Source: Bacteriovorax stolpii
Lineage (GTDB): Bacteria > Bdellovibrionota > Bacteriovoracia > Bacteriovoracales > Bacteriovoracaceae
Direction: 5' to 3'
Assembly: GCF_002872415.1 (NCBI RefSeq)
Contig: NZ_CP025704.1
Span: 3,746,310-3,810,309, forward strand
DNA length: 64,000 nt
Position numbers and translations under genes: made by a program. The notes below the pieces were generated by a model, which saw only the letters and a program-made list of their open reading frames with translations, was not told where the DNA came from and ran no database searches. Of the stretch, positions 8,419 to 17,143 are shown in pieces. How positions within the stretch are numbered: position 1 is the first letter of the stretch; each line of letters begins with the position of its first letter.

Positions 8419-8985
8419 GTGTCTTACAGTAGAAAAATCTATTTAATTAATCCCAAGTTCCAATACAGATTGAGCCTCTACGCTTCTATTCTGGTATTCG
8501 TAACCGGGCTTATCTACCCATTTACTATTTACGTTTTATTGAGTGCGATTAGCGCCAATTTCGCCCTTAAAAACCCTGAAATTGCTCTGTATTACAGTGA
8601 GAAGCGCGATTTATTAATCCTGCTTTTAACAGGTCTTCACTTCGGTTTTGCCATCCTGACTTTCTTTGGATGCATCTTTTTTTCTCACCGAATTGCAGGT
8701 CCTTTATACAAATTGCAAAAACATTTGCGCGCTATCCGCGAGGGTTTTACTCCGGGAAAATTATTTTTTAGAAAAGGCGACTATTTCCAAGACGTTGCGG
8801 ATGATTTGAACGACACTATCGAGTATATCGAAGACGGGTACAAAAATGACCTGGTCTATTTAAGCGAAGTAAATTCATATATAAATAACCTAAGCCTCGT
8901 TGTCCCGGATGACAAACGAGTCGTACTAAATGAAATCTCTTCGCGGCTCTCTGAAATTCAGGAGAGATTTACTAATAAGAACTAA
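8419..8985 (+). CDS. two-helix membrane protein with HAMP-like domain
   Basis: The product is 188 residues from a GTG start preceded by AGGGG at five bases; a TTG 21 bases upstream lacks a site. Two membrane helices are clear: LSLYASILVFVTGLIYPFTIY and LLLTGLHFGFAILTFFGCIFF. After the second comes SHRIAGPLYKLQKHLRAI, the typical entry to a HAMP linker (a Pro-containing P-L-x-K-L), and then a helical coiled-coil-like tail to the C-terminus. No kinase, methyl-accepting or cyclase domain follows, so it is a stand-alone membrane/HAMP protein. Similar small proteins in this group are of unknown role; signal relay by interaction with another protein is possible. Confidence 0.7.
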   Translation: MSYSRKIYLINPKFQYRLSLYASILVFVTGLIYPFTIYVLLSAISANFALKNPEIALYYSEKRDLLILLLTGLHFGFAILTFFGCIFFSHRIAGPLYKLQKHLRAIREGFTPGKLFFRKGDYFQDVADDLNDTIEYIEDGYKNDLVYLSEVNSYINNLSLVVPDDKRVVLNEISSRLSEIQERFTNKN

Positions 8986-9014
8986 CTAAAATAGGCCAAG
9001 ACACGGAGGTCTTT

Positions 9015-11108
9015 ATTTTACGGCTAATCACATTAGCGGCCCTTACCACATGTTCACTTTCTGTGGCGCTGGCTAATCCTAATCTAAATTTTGCATCCAT
9101 TGCTATGGCCGATGATATTCCGTTCAAGCTGAACTATTCACCAGCTGATCTCGACTATGGAAAAGAGCTCGTGACTCTTTACAATGAGCTGACAAAAAAT
9201 GAACTGAACTCTGCAACAATCAAAAAAATCTCTTCATACAAAGGCAAGTCACATTCGTTCGATCATTTGAATCCGATGATTGATCGCCTTGAAAAAATTG
9301 CGGCCATCAAAGACCAGGACTCGTTTTATACAAACTGTGCGATTCAACCTCGCCCGGTTAATGAATTTACCGAAAGCCTGGCTCACAGAATGGACATTAC
9401 GCTTGATCGCTATTGTCGTTTTCTGTATTTAAAAAACATGAGAAAATTCTCTCCCAACATCAACCTGTCGACGAGAGACCTGAACTACCTAAAAGACGCT
9501 GCTCCTTTTTATGCCAGCGGAGAAAACCAGTCTGAAGTTTCAGCGCTGTTAAAGCACTACAAGGCCAACAAAGTTGAGCACGAAAAGATTTCAGATATCC
9601 TGATTGCTAAATACGTCGATTTTAAAACAAAACCTACGTCGGCCATTCTGGTAAATCTTCATGTCAGTAAGCTACTTAACCAGTTCCTTGCTAACAACCT
9701 TCACCTTGATAACAATTCTGGCTCATTCTTCCAGGAAGAATACCAGCGCCTGATTAAAGACTCACAGGACTCAAGTGATAAAGGCGATTACGCCATGGCC
9801 AAGCAACAAGTTATTGCTGCTCTAAACTTCTATGGCAAAAACAAAAAATTTATCGACGAAAGACGCGCTTGGGTTGGCGCTGTTTTAGCTGCAAAAGCTC
9901 TTTACTACAAAGGCCGCGACAACGATGCTATTGAAGTCTTTGCCCTTTCACGCACAATTGCTCCCAAAGAAGAGAACTCTGAATCAACATTCTATCTTCT
10001 ATGGCCGCACCTGATTAACAAAGACTATAAAGCGATGAAGGCCGTGGTTGATAAAAACAACCTGGAGAAAAATTTTGACTCTTACGATTCAAAACTTCAG
10101 TACTGGATCGCCTACTCTCTTTTAAAAACAGGCAATACTAAAAAAGCTAATGATTATTTCCATAAAATCATCAACAGCTCTCCGTATTCATTCTACTCAA
10201 TCATTTCCCTAAAAGAGCTTGCTGCTCAGGAAAAAGGAAAGAGCGAGCAGGAAATCCTTTCAAAGCTTATTACAAAAGATTCTCCGGCCGAATACAAAAT
10301 GGACGTGGCCACAGAAACACTGAAAGATTCACTGAAGCGTTTAGCTGTGTGGAATAAACTAGGCCATGAAAGATTTGCCACGTTAGAGCTTCGTTATATC
10401 CAGGGAATGGATAAAAAAGATGTCTTCAAAGATACTGAAACACTAAAAACCGCTTCAGCTAATGATGCTAAAGAATTCGTTGTATTAAACCTTGTGCGCC
10501 TTCTGCACTCTCAAGATAAGTTCATTACCTCTTTTAAAATTTTCCAGGACTCTTTAGGTGAGAACTCATTAAGTCTTAACTATCGCTTAATTAAGTATGT
10601 TTTCCCATTGAGCTACTTCAGCGTTATTGAGAAAAACTCAAATGACCTTGATCCACTTATTGTTATCTCACTTATCAGACAAGAATCTGCTTTTAACCCT
10701 GAAGCCACTTCTCGTGTAGGTGCTAAGGGCCTAATGCAGTTAATGCCAGCGACTGCAAAACGCTTTAACCGCAAAATTAAAGTAAAGCACTTAAGTGATC
10801 CTTCAACGAACGTTGCTCTCGGAACAAAATATTTAAAGCAGTTATTCACAAAGTTTGATGGCAACCTGATTTACACTCTGGCTTCATACAATGCTGGTGA
10901 AAATAGAATCGACCGCTGGAAAAAAGAGATCTTTAGAAATGAAGATCCATTAGCGACGATTGAGTCTATTCCTTATGAGGAAACGAGAAACTACGTGAAG
11001 CTAATTTATAGAAATAAGTTTTTCTACTCTCTTCTATCGAATCGTTCCGTCCTGACGACTCCACTTGATGAAACGTTTAAAGTGACGTTTTCAACATCTC
11101 TAAAGTGA
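9015..11108 (+). CDS. soluble lytic transglycosylase, Slt70-like, probable AUU start
   Basis: Cleaves peptidoglycan glycan strands in the periplasm with formation of anhydro-muropeptides. The C-terminal SLT domain (last 150 residues) shows the catalytic Glu in LIRQESAFNP (about residue 557), then GLMQLMP, ALGTKYL and LASYNAGENRIDRW. Upstream is a long all-helical region like the Slt70 superhelix. No ATG, GTG or TTG gives a complete signal peptide. A GTG at 9063 would start inside the signal and has no ribosome binding site. An ATT at 9015 follows GGAGG by five bases and gives MLRLITLAALTTCSLSVALA, a normal signal sequence, so AUU initiation is proposed. The stop abuts the convergent hydrolase gene. 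Confidence 0.8.
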   Translation: MLRLITLAALTTCSLSVALANPNLNFASIAMADDIPFKLNYSPADLDYGKELVTLYNELTKNELNSATIKKISSYKGKSHSFDHLNPMIDRLEKIAAIKDQDSFYTNCAIQPRPVNEFTESLAHRMDITLDRYCRFLYLKNMRKFSPNINLSTRDLNYLKDAAPFYASGENQSEVSALLKHYKANKVEHEKISDILIAKYVDFKTKPTSAILVNLHVSKLLNQFLANNLHLDNNSGSFFQEEYQRLIKDSQDSSDKGDYAMAKQQVIAALNFYGKNKKFIDERRAWVGAVLAAKALYYKGRDNDAIEVFALSRTIAPKEENSESTFYLLWPHLINKDYKAMKAVVDKNNLEKNFDSYDSKLQYWIAYSLLKTGNTKKANDYFHKIINSSPYSFYSIISLKELAAQEKGKSEQEILSKLITKDSPAEYKMDVATETLKDSLKRLAVWNKLGHERFATLELRYIQGMDKKDVFKDTETLKTASANDAKEFVVLNLVRLLHSQDKFITSFKIFQDSLGENSLSLNYRLIKYVFPLSYFSVIEKNSNDLDPLIVISLIRQESAFNPEATSRVGAKGLMQLMPATAKRFNRKIKVKHLSDPSTNVALGTKYLKQLFTKFDGNLIYTLASYNAGENRIDRWKKEIFRNEDPLATIESIPYEETRNYVKLIYRNKFFYSLLSNRSVLTTPLDETFKVTFSTSLK

Positions 11109-12224
11109 TTATTTTTTTAAGAAATCTTGAATAATTTTTTGCGACTCGGGTCTGGCCAAAACATCCAGATGCCCGAGTCTGCTATCAATGCCATTGAAGT
11201 CAAAAACATTAAAATAGGCCAAAGACGCACCGGAAACAGCTGTCACTGTTCCATCTCCATCCACCGCGCCTTGTTTGGTGAAGCGGTAATTCAAACGATC
11301 TTTTGAGCGATATAAAGTCGCAATCTCAAGGGTCTTATGACCAAGTCCTCTGATATGCAGGAGAGGTATTTTCACGGAAGGACGAACAAGAACAGGTGCT
11401 CTTAAGAGTGCGTGAAACTTGGTTGATCTCTCCATCATTTTTTCCACGAACTCTCTAACGGCCTTTTGCTCATCTGGACGCGCATGTTTAAAAGGCCCCC
11501 ATAAATTTTTCTGCCATTTTTCGATATCGTGAATCCCAAGCGAATGCCTCTGTCCATTTTTTTCCATTCCTACATCTTCACCTTTAGGCGGAAGAAAGAA
11601 ATAGCTCGAACGAAACGTCGAATAATCAAGATTTGAAAGCAATTTGCGGTTTAAGGCCAGGCGTGTCCCTGTCTCCATATCCCGAAAAAGAATCATCAAT
11701 CCATGCAAGGGAGGCGCGATCAGCGCAGCTTTTTTTACATGGCGAAGCCCTTCCCAATTCTCAGTTGCATGATCCACATCCTGAGCTCCATAACGGAGAT
11801 AATAAGACATCAAAAGCGCACCCATGCTGTGACAGAGAACATAAAGCTCATCCGAATCCTGCAGATTAAAGCTTTTAATTTTTTGATCAATCACTTTTAG
11901 GCAATCAACAAAATCATCGCGCCAGTCATAATCAACCGTCGCTAATTCAATTTGATTCTCTTTAGTGAAGATTTCTAATTGAGAAAGAGTTTTTCCGTAG
12001 GAGTCGACATCCCAATAACGAGGAACGACGACAACATTCTTTAAAATACCGGCAGGAACCAGTTTTTTAAAAGATCCAATTTTAGTTCCAGGAATATTTT
12101 GTGAAAGGCCTTTTTGACTGAGAAGAAAATTTGAAGCTTTTGCCCAGCGGACCGCTCCGGTCCTTTCTTCCTTTAGCATTGACCCGTAGTAACCGGGAAC
12201 GAAGAGGAGGATTTTTCTGGGCAT
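11109..12224 (-). CDS. LCAT-like alpha/beta hydrolase
   Basis: A 371-residue alpha/beta hydrolase resembling lecithin:cholesterol acyltransferase and phospholipase relatives. FVPGYYGSMLKEE at the N-terminus matches the LCAT oxyanion/lid start (PG..GS.L). The nucleophile elbow is CHSMG with Ser near 133, the acidic residue is probably in VDGDGTVT near 322, and the His is in GHLD near 352. No signal peptide is visible, so cytoplasmic action on lipids or lipid-like esters is implied. It lies 8 bases downstream of ychF, suggesting cotranscription, and its stop touches that of the lytic transglycosylase from the other strand. Confidence 0.75.
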   Translation of the reverse strand: MPRKILLFVPGYYGSMLKEERTGAVRWAKASNFLLSQKGLSQNIPGTKIGSFKKLVPAGILKNVVVVPRYWDVDSYGKTLSQLEIFTKENQIELATVDYDWRDDFVDCLKVIDQKIKSFNLQDSDELYVLCHSMGALLMSYYLRYGAQDVDHATENWEGLRHVKKAALIAPPLHGLMILFRDMETGTRLALNRKLLSNLDYSTFRSSYFFLPPKGEDVGMEKNGQRHSLGIHDIEKWQKNLWGPFKHARPDEQKAVREFVEKMMERSTKFHALLRAPVLVRPSVKIPLLHIRGLGHKTLEIATLYRSKDRLNYRFTKQGAVDGDGTVTAVSGASLAYFNVFDFNGIDSRLGHLDVLARPESQKIIQDFLKK

Positions 12225-12232
12225 GTGTTTAA

Positions 12233-13342
12233 CTAGACGTTGAATCTGAAGTGCATGATATCGCCATCTTTAACGACGTATTCTTTACCTTCAACTCTAA
12301 ACTTTCCAGCTTCTTTAACCTTTGCTTCTGATCCGTATTTGATCAGGTCATCAAAGTGGAAAACTTCTGCCTTAATGAATCCGCGCTCGAAATCAGAGTG
12401 GATAACACCAGCACACTGAGGCGCTTTGTAACCATCGTGGAAAGTCCATGCGCGAACTTCCTTAACTCCTGCTGTAAAGTAAGTCTTAAGACCAAGCATG
12501 TTGTAAGCGGCACGAGTAAGCTTATCTAAACCAGACTCTGTAATTCCTGCTGCTTCAAGGAACTCTTTCTTCTCTTCAAGTGTTTCAAGAGCTGCGATTT
12601 CTGATTCTAGTTTTCCACAAAGAACCATCACTTCAGAATTTTCTGCTTTGGCGTATGCTTTTACGGCTGTTACGTAATCGTTGTCTTTTGAAAGACCTTC
12701 TTCGTCTACGTTACAAAGGTAAATAACTTTCTTACCCGTGATCAGGTTAAGATCTTTGATTGCTTCTCTGTCTTCATCAGACATTTCAACGTTTCTAGCT
12801 GCAACTCCAGCTTCTAATTGAGTTTTTAAATTCTCAAGGATTGGAAGTTGGATTTTTGCCGACGTTAAAACGTCTTTATTTTGTGACTTTAAAAGTTTTG
12901 GGATGTTCGCCAGTTTTTTCTCAACAACTTCCAGGTCAGCAAAAGCTAACTCAAGGTTGATTGTTTCAATATCGTCTTTTGGGTTAACTTTTCCGTGAAC
13001 GTGGATAATGTCTCCATCATCAAAACAACGAACAACGTGAACAATTCCGTCTACCGCTCTGATGTGTCCTAAGAATTGGTTTCCAAGACCTTCACCTTTT
13101 GAAGCTCCTTTAACCAGACCTGCGATGTCTACGAACTCAACTGTCGTATAAACCATTTTTTCTGGCCCGATGATGTCCCCGATGGCCTTCATGCGTGGGT
13201 CGTGCATCGCTACGATACCTACGTTTGGTTCAATCGTACAAAATGGATAGTTAGCAGCTTCTGCTGGAGCTGAAGTGATAGCAGAGAAGATTGTCGATTT
13301 ACCAACGTTTGGAAGACCTACAATTCCACAATTTAATCCCAT
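12233..13342 (-). CDS. ychF: ribosome-binding ATPase YchF
   Basis: Obg-family P-loop protein that prefers ATP and associates with ribosomes. The 369 residues are a standard length. Motifs: GLPNVGKST at about 8-16, DIAGLVKGASKGEGLGN near 73, VVRCFDD near 103, an atypical G4 (LCNVDEE in place of NKxD) typical of YchF, the TGS-like C-terminus (KTYFTAGVKEVRAWTF, AGVIHSDFERGFIKAEV). It follows pth by 18 bases, and pth-ychF adjacency is widely conserved. Confidence 0.97.
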   Translation of the reverse strand: MGLNCGIVGLPNVGKSTIFSAITSAPAEAANYPFCTIEPNVGIVAMHDPRMKAIGDIIGPEKMVYTTVEFVDIAGLVKGASKGEGLGNQFLGHIRAVDGIVHVVRCFDDGDIIHVHGKVNPKDDIETINLELAFADLEVVEKKLANIPKLLKSQNKDVLTSAKIQLPILENLKTQLEAGVAARNVEMSDEDREAIKDLNLITGKKVIYLCNVDEEGLSKDNDYVTAVKAYAKAENSEVMVLCGKLESEIAALETLEEKKEFLEAAGITESGLDKLTRAAYNMLGLKTYFTAGVKEVRAWTFHDGYKAPQCAGVIHSDFERGFIKAEVFHFDDLIKYGSEAKVKEAGKFRVEGKEYVVKDGDIMHFRFNV

Positions 13343-13360
13343 AAAAATTCCTCTATTTAT

Positions 13361-13930
13361 TTAAACAATTTTTTTCTTACTATAGGCCGTCGCTGCTTTA
13401 TCAAAACCAAGTTTGATATATTCTTCAAGCGCTTGGGCACTCCCTTTTAAAAAAGGTCTAAAAAAGTCTTTATCCTCTCCGGTATACCCTGAGAGAACCC
13501 AATTGGAAACATCGCCATGAACCGGGCGGCCAATCCCTACGCGCACGCGTCTGAATTCCTGCGTCCCTAAGAGTCCTGCAATAGATTTCAAGCCATTATG
13601 ACCGGCAAGACCACCGCCTTTTTTAAAAGCAATTGTTCCAAACGGTAAATCCAGCTCATCGTGAACAACCAGAATGTTCTCTACTGGAATCTTGAAGAAG
13701 TTCATCAAAGGCTGAACACTCTCACCTGAAAGGTTCATAAAAGTCTGGGGTTTTAAGAAATAGATCTTCTCATCACCGTTTTGGTAAACAGCGTACTGGC
13801 CCTTAAACTTGTCTGTCCATTTCAGATTGCCCGCGAAACTTAGCTCTTCAAAAACATCCCAGCCAATGTTGTGGCGAGTGTAATGATATTTTATTCCGGG
13901 GTTTCCCAGCCCAACAATCAAACGGTCCAT
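13361..13930 (-). CDS. pth: peptidyl-tRNA hydrolase
   Basis: Releases peptides from tRNAs dropped by stalled ribosomes. The 189-residue protein has the Pth signature: VGLGNPG at the start, YTRHNIGWDVFE with the catalytic His near 20, PQTFMNLSGESV near 67, VHDELDLPFG near 92 and KGGGLAGHNGLKSI near 105, then RVRVGIGRP. The ATG chosen has GAGGA five bases upstream; the TTG one codon earlier would be too close to it. Prs ends 11 bases upstream, so prs, pth, ychF and the hydrolase gene probably form one transcript. Confidence 0.97.
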   Translation of the reverse strand: MDRLIVGLGNPGIKYHYTRHNIGWDVFEELSFAGNLKWTDKFKGQYAVYQNGDEKIYFLKPQTFMNLSGESVQPLMNFFKIPVENILVVHDELDLPFGTIAFKKGGGLAGHNGLKSIAGLLGTQEFRRVRVGIGRPVHGDVSNWVLSGYTGEDKDFFRPFLKGSAQALEEYIKLGFDKAATAYSKKKIV

Positions 13931-13941
13931 CAATTCCTCAC

Positions 13942-14886
13942 CTAAATAAACAGTGAGCTGACAGAATCGTTGTTGAATGTTCTGTGGATAGCTTTCGCTA
14001 GAAGTTCTGCTGTCGATAAAACTTTGATCTTATCGCATTTTTTAGCAGCGTCAGTTAACTGGATAGTATCTGTGACAATCACTCTATCGAGTTCAGCACA
14101 CTCAGAAATTCTCTTGATCGCTGGATCAGAGAATACCGGGTGAGTCGCACAAGCATAAACCTTAGTCGCTCCGTTTTTCTTCAGAGCTTTGCAGGCCTCA
14201 ACTAGTGTTCCAGCCGTATCGATCATATCGTCGATGATAATACATTCTTTGCCATTAACGTTACCGATAACGTTCATCGCTTCAGCGATGTTTTTACCAG
14301 TTCTACGTTTATCAATCATGGCAATATCTGAGTTTAATTTCTTAGCGTAGAAACGAACGCGCTCAACACCACCTGCATCAGGAGAAACAAACACTGAGTT
14401 TTCAGTGAAAATTTCTTTCTTGATATAGTTTAAGATTACAGGTGAAGCGTAAATGTTATCGAATGGAATATTGAAGAATCCCTGAATCTGGCCTGCATGC
14501 AGGTCCATTGTCACGACTCTCGTTGCTCCGGCCACCGTTACGATATCAGCAACAAGTTTTGCTGATATCGGAGTTCTTGGTGAAGCTTTTCTATCTTGTC
14601 TGGCGTATCCGTAGAAAGGAATCACTGCCGTGATTGATGAAGCCGAAGCTCTTTTAAGAGCATCGATCATAATCAAAAGCTCCATCAGGTTATCGTTAAC
14701 TGGTGCACTTGTTGACTGAACAACAAAAACATCAGCACCACGAACGTGCTTTTCAATTTCACAGAAAATTTCACCATTAGCAAAACGAACTAATTGGGGA
14801 TTAACCAGCGGCACATCTAAAAAATCTGATATTTGATTGGCAAGACTTGGATTTGAAGAACCAGAAACTAAGACAATTCGTTTCAC
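13942..14886 (-). CDS. prs: ribose-phosphate pyrophosphokinase
   Basis: Makes PRPP from ribose 5-phosphate and ATP for purine, pyrimidine, His, Trp and NAD synthesis. It is 314 residues, normal for the class I enzyme. Landmarks: RFANGEIFCEIEKHVRG, YGYARQDRKASPRTPISAK near 95, the catalytic DLHAGQIQGFF near 130, and the PRPP-binding loop IIDDMIDTAGT near 218. Start is GTG with AGAGGA about five bases upstream. tRNA-Gln lies about 45 bases upstream on the same strand and may share its promoter. Confidence 0.97.
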   Translation of the reverse strand: MKRIVLVSGSSNPSLANQISDFLDVPLVNPQLVRFANGEIFCEIEKHVRGADVFVVQSTSAPVNDNLMELLIMIDALKRASASSITAVIPFYGYARQDRKASPRTPISAKLVADIVTVAGATRVVTMDLHAGQIQGFFNIPFDNIYASPVILNYIKKEIFTENSVFVSPDAGGVERVRFYAKKLNSDIAMIDKRRTGKNIAEAMNVIGNVNGKECIIIDDMIDTAGTLVEACKALKKNGATKVYACATHPVFSDPAIKRISECAELDRVIVTDTIQLTDAAKKCDKIKVLSTAELLAKAIHRTFNNDSVSSLFI

Positions 14887-14930
14887 AAGATCCTCTCTAA
14901 TATAAATGTGGGACTGATTTTACAAAATGG

Positions 14931-15002
14931 TTGGGGTGCAAGGATTCGAACCTTGGCATGGCAGAATCAAAATCTGCTGACTTACCACTTGTCGACACCC
15001 CA
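14931..15002 (-). tRNA. tRNA-Gln (anticodon TTG)
   Basis: A full cloverleaf is visible on the minus strand: acceptor TGGGGTG pairing with CACCCCA, an anticodon stem GCAGA/TCTGC around the loop TTTTGAT (anticodon TTG), and a T arm CAAGG-TTCGAAT-CCTTG. CCA is not encoded. It is 72 nt long and sits between the PBP and prs genes. Confidence 0.95.
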
Positions 15003-15067
15003 ATCTTTTGTGAATTCAATATAAACGGTGAGACGCTTTTTTGCAAGCATGTCCTTAAAAAAAGGGC

Positions 15068-17005
15068 CTAGTTTGGAACCAGCTCACAACCAAATTGCTG
15101 GAAGCGCTTGCCTCTATCGCGGTAGTAATTCTGGAAGACATCAAAGGCGGTAGTTGCGCCGTATAATCCCAGTGATTTTGTTTTGCGCTCGCCTTCATAT
15201 CCAACCCAGATGAGGGTGATATTCTTACCATCGAAGGCCACGTACCAGTTGTCATAACCATTGTTTGTGGTCCCGGTTTTACCGAAAAACCTAAGCTTTT
15301 GCATAACAACATCTACCGCGCGCTCAACTGTCGTCTGGTTCGGGTCAGACAGAAGCTGAAGCACCGATTGATCCATGAAACGCTCACTGTTTTTTATTTT
15401 GCCGCATTCTGTTTTAATAAAGTTCGCATAGACATCTCTAAGCTCACTCATGCTCAGCTCCATACTTCCTAGAAGCTCTGATGGGTACTGATCAAGTGGG
15501 GTCTTCAGCTCAGGGAAGTACGGTTTTAGCTTTTCTTCTACCTGAGGAAATCCTAGTTCGCTGGCAATTCTAATCACAGGACGGTTAAGCGACTTTAAAA
15601 GCGCATCAGTATAAGTCACCTGCGCTGGAAGATTCCGATGGGCCTCTCTTGGAGTCCACGGGCCGGATTTTAACTGAAGAGTGATTGGATCTGTCACAAC
15701 CCATTCATCCATTCTGCGTCCAAGATCTTCAAAAACACTGTAGATGATAGGTTTAATCGTACTTCCGACCTGGTGTCTTTCTTTTGAAAGTGCCTTCTCT
15801 TTATTTCTTTCTACACGGTTGTAATAGCTGTACCAAGAATCAGAACTCAGTGGTCCAAGCATAACTTTTACCGAGATATCAACAGTGTTGAATTTGTCGT
15901 TAAAACGTTCATTGATTTTACTTTTTACATCGGCCACTTTCTGGATGAGTACAAATTTTTCATACTCCGAAAGCGTTGGCTCCTGGTCGTTTAATGTTCT
16001 CCAGATCGACTGGTGATAACGAGCAGTCTCCAGTTTTTTCAGACGAGCGGTCCAATTATCCCAGTCCGCTTGTTTCCAGATTAAACTTGGATCATTGGGA
16101 ACAAAGTTTTCCTGAACGAGTTTTTTATAAACGACGTCAGCTCTCTCTTGAAGTCTTTCTAGCTTTTTAAGAGGGTGAAAATAACCCGGGCCTTTTAAAA
16201 GGCCGATCAGGATTGCACCTTCAAATGGAGTGATGTCGGCAGGTTTTTTACCGAAGTAAAAAAGTGAAGCGGAAAGAACCCCTTTCATTTTGATTCCCTG
16301 AAGAGCACCCCAATGAACTTCGTTCAAGTAAGCTTCCAGGATTTTTTCTTTAGGAAATTTTGTTTCGATATAAATTGAAACAACCATTTCTTTTAATTTT
16401 CTAGTAAACGTTTTTTCATTGGTAAAAAATAAGTTTTTTACCAACTGTTGAGAGATAGTCGATCCACCCTGCGTATAGCGCATAGTTTTTAAGTTGGTCA
16501 CGAAAGCACGGAATAAAGATTTTAGATCAACACCAAAGTGATCAAGGTAGCGTTGATCTTCTACACCGATGAGACCTTTCCAGAAGATTGAAGGTATGTA
16601 TTCAAATGGCAGGTAATGTTGGTAACAATAGATTTCAACACAATCGTTGCTCATCAGGTTTTTAAAAGAGACATCATGATTGATTTGTAGCAGGCCTGGG
16701 ATGGCCTTTAGATCGGTGATCGCACCACTTTCGCGCGAGCGGGCCATAAAATCATCAAAACTATTTTTTTCTGCGGTAAAAAGATAAAAGCGTTGAAGTT
16801 CGTCTCTTTTAACCAGAGAGCCTTCTTCAAGAGTCACTAGCGGATAGGAAGTGATGTAAGGATCGTAGCTTTTTAAAATTTTATCTTCCAAAAGAGCGAT
16901 TGATGTCTCGTTAAGCGTTGTCTTAACAAAAATGTACACGCCAATAGTTACTAGAACCAGGAGTGCCAGCAGGAAGATAAATATGCGAATTGCCCATTGC
17001 TTCAT
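15068..17005 (-). CDS. class A penicillin-binding protein (glycosyltransferase/transpeptidase)
   Basis: Bifunctional peptidoglycan synthase of 645 residues. An N-terminal membrane anchor (about 5-27) is followed by a GT51 domain with the catalytic Glu in GVEDQRYLDHFG near 149, GGSTISQQLVKN near 180 and YLNEVHWG near 226. The transpeptidase domain has the nucleophile motif STIK (415-418), SLN (472-474) and KTGTT (576-580). All three penicillin-binding motifs are intact, so the enzyme should be active. It most resembles PBP1a/1b-type proteins; there is no UB2H or OB insertion of obvious size. It is separated from prs by the tRNA gene. Confidence 0.93.
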   Translation of the reverse strand: MKQWAIRIFIFLLALLVLVTIGVYIFVKTTLNETSIALLEDKILKSYDPYITSYPLVTLEEGSLVKRDELQRFYLFTAEKNSFDDFMARSRESGAITDLKAIPGLLQINHDVSFKNLMSNDCVEIYCYQHYLPFEYIPSIFWKGLIGVEDQRYLDHFGVDLKSLFRAFVTNLKTMRYTQGGSTISQQLVKNLFFTNEKTFTRKLKEMVVSIYIETKFPKEKILEAYLNEVHWGALQGIKMKGVLSASLFYFGKKPADITPFEGAILIGLLKGPGYFHPLKKLERLQERADVVYKKLVQENFVPNDPSLIWKQADWDNWTARLKKLETARYHQSIWRTLNDQEPTLSEYEKFVLIQKVADVKSKINERFNDKFNTVDISVKVMLGPLSSDSWYSYYNRVERNKEKALSKERHQVGSTIKPIIYSVFEDLGRRMDEWVVTDPITLQLKSGPWTPREAHRNLPAQVTYTDALLKSLNRPVIRIASELGFPQVEEKLKPYFPELKTPLDQYPSELLGSMELSMSELRDVYANFIKTECGKIKNSERFMDQSVLQLLSDPNQTTVERAVDVVMQKLRFFGKTGTTNNGYDNWYVAFDGKNITLIWVGYEGERKTKSLGLYGATTAFDVFQNYYRDRGKRFQQFGCELVPN

Positions 17006-17064
17006 CTTATCTATAATCTCACAAATACAGGGATAATCCAGTCATAATTCTTGTGTTTCTCATT

Positions 17065-17093
17065 TTGACTTAACCAGTCCCATTTCATATAGT
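17065..17093 (+). promoter_or_regulatory. sigma70-type promoter of the porin-like gene
   Basis: TTGACT and TATAGT are separated by exactly 17 bases and lie about 50 bases upstream of the ATG, which has GGAG in place. It is the clearest promoter in the window and fits an abundant outer-membrane protein. Confidence 0.7.
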
Positions 17094-17143
17094 ATTTTGA
17101 TAAAACTTTCCAATGTTAATTGACCTCTTTTTTGGAGTATTTC

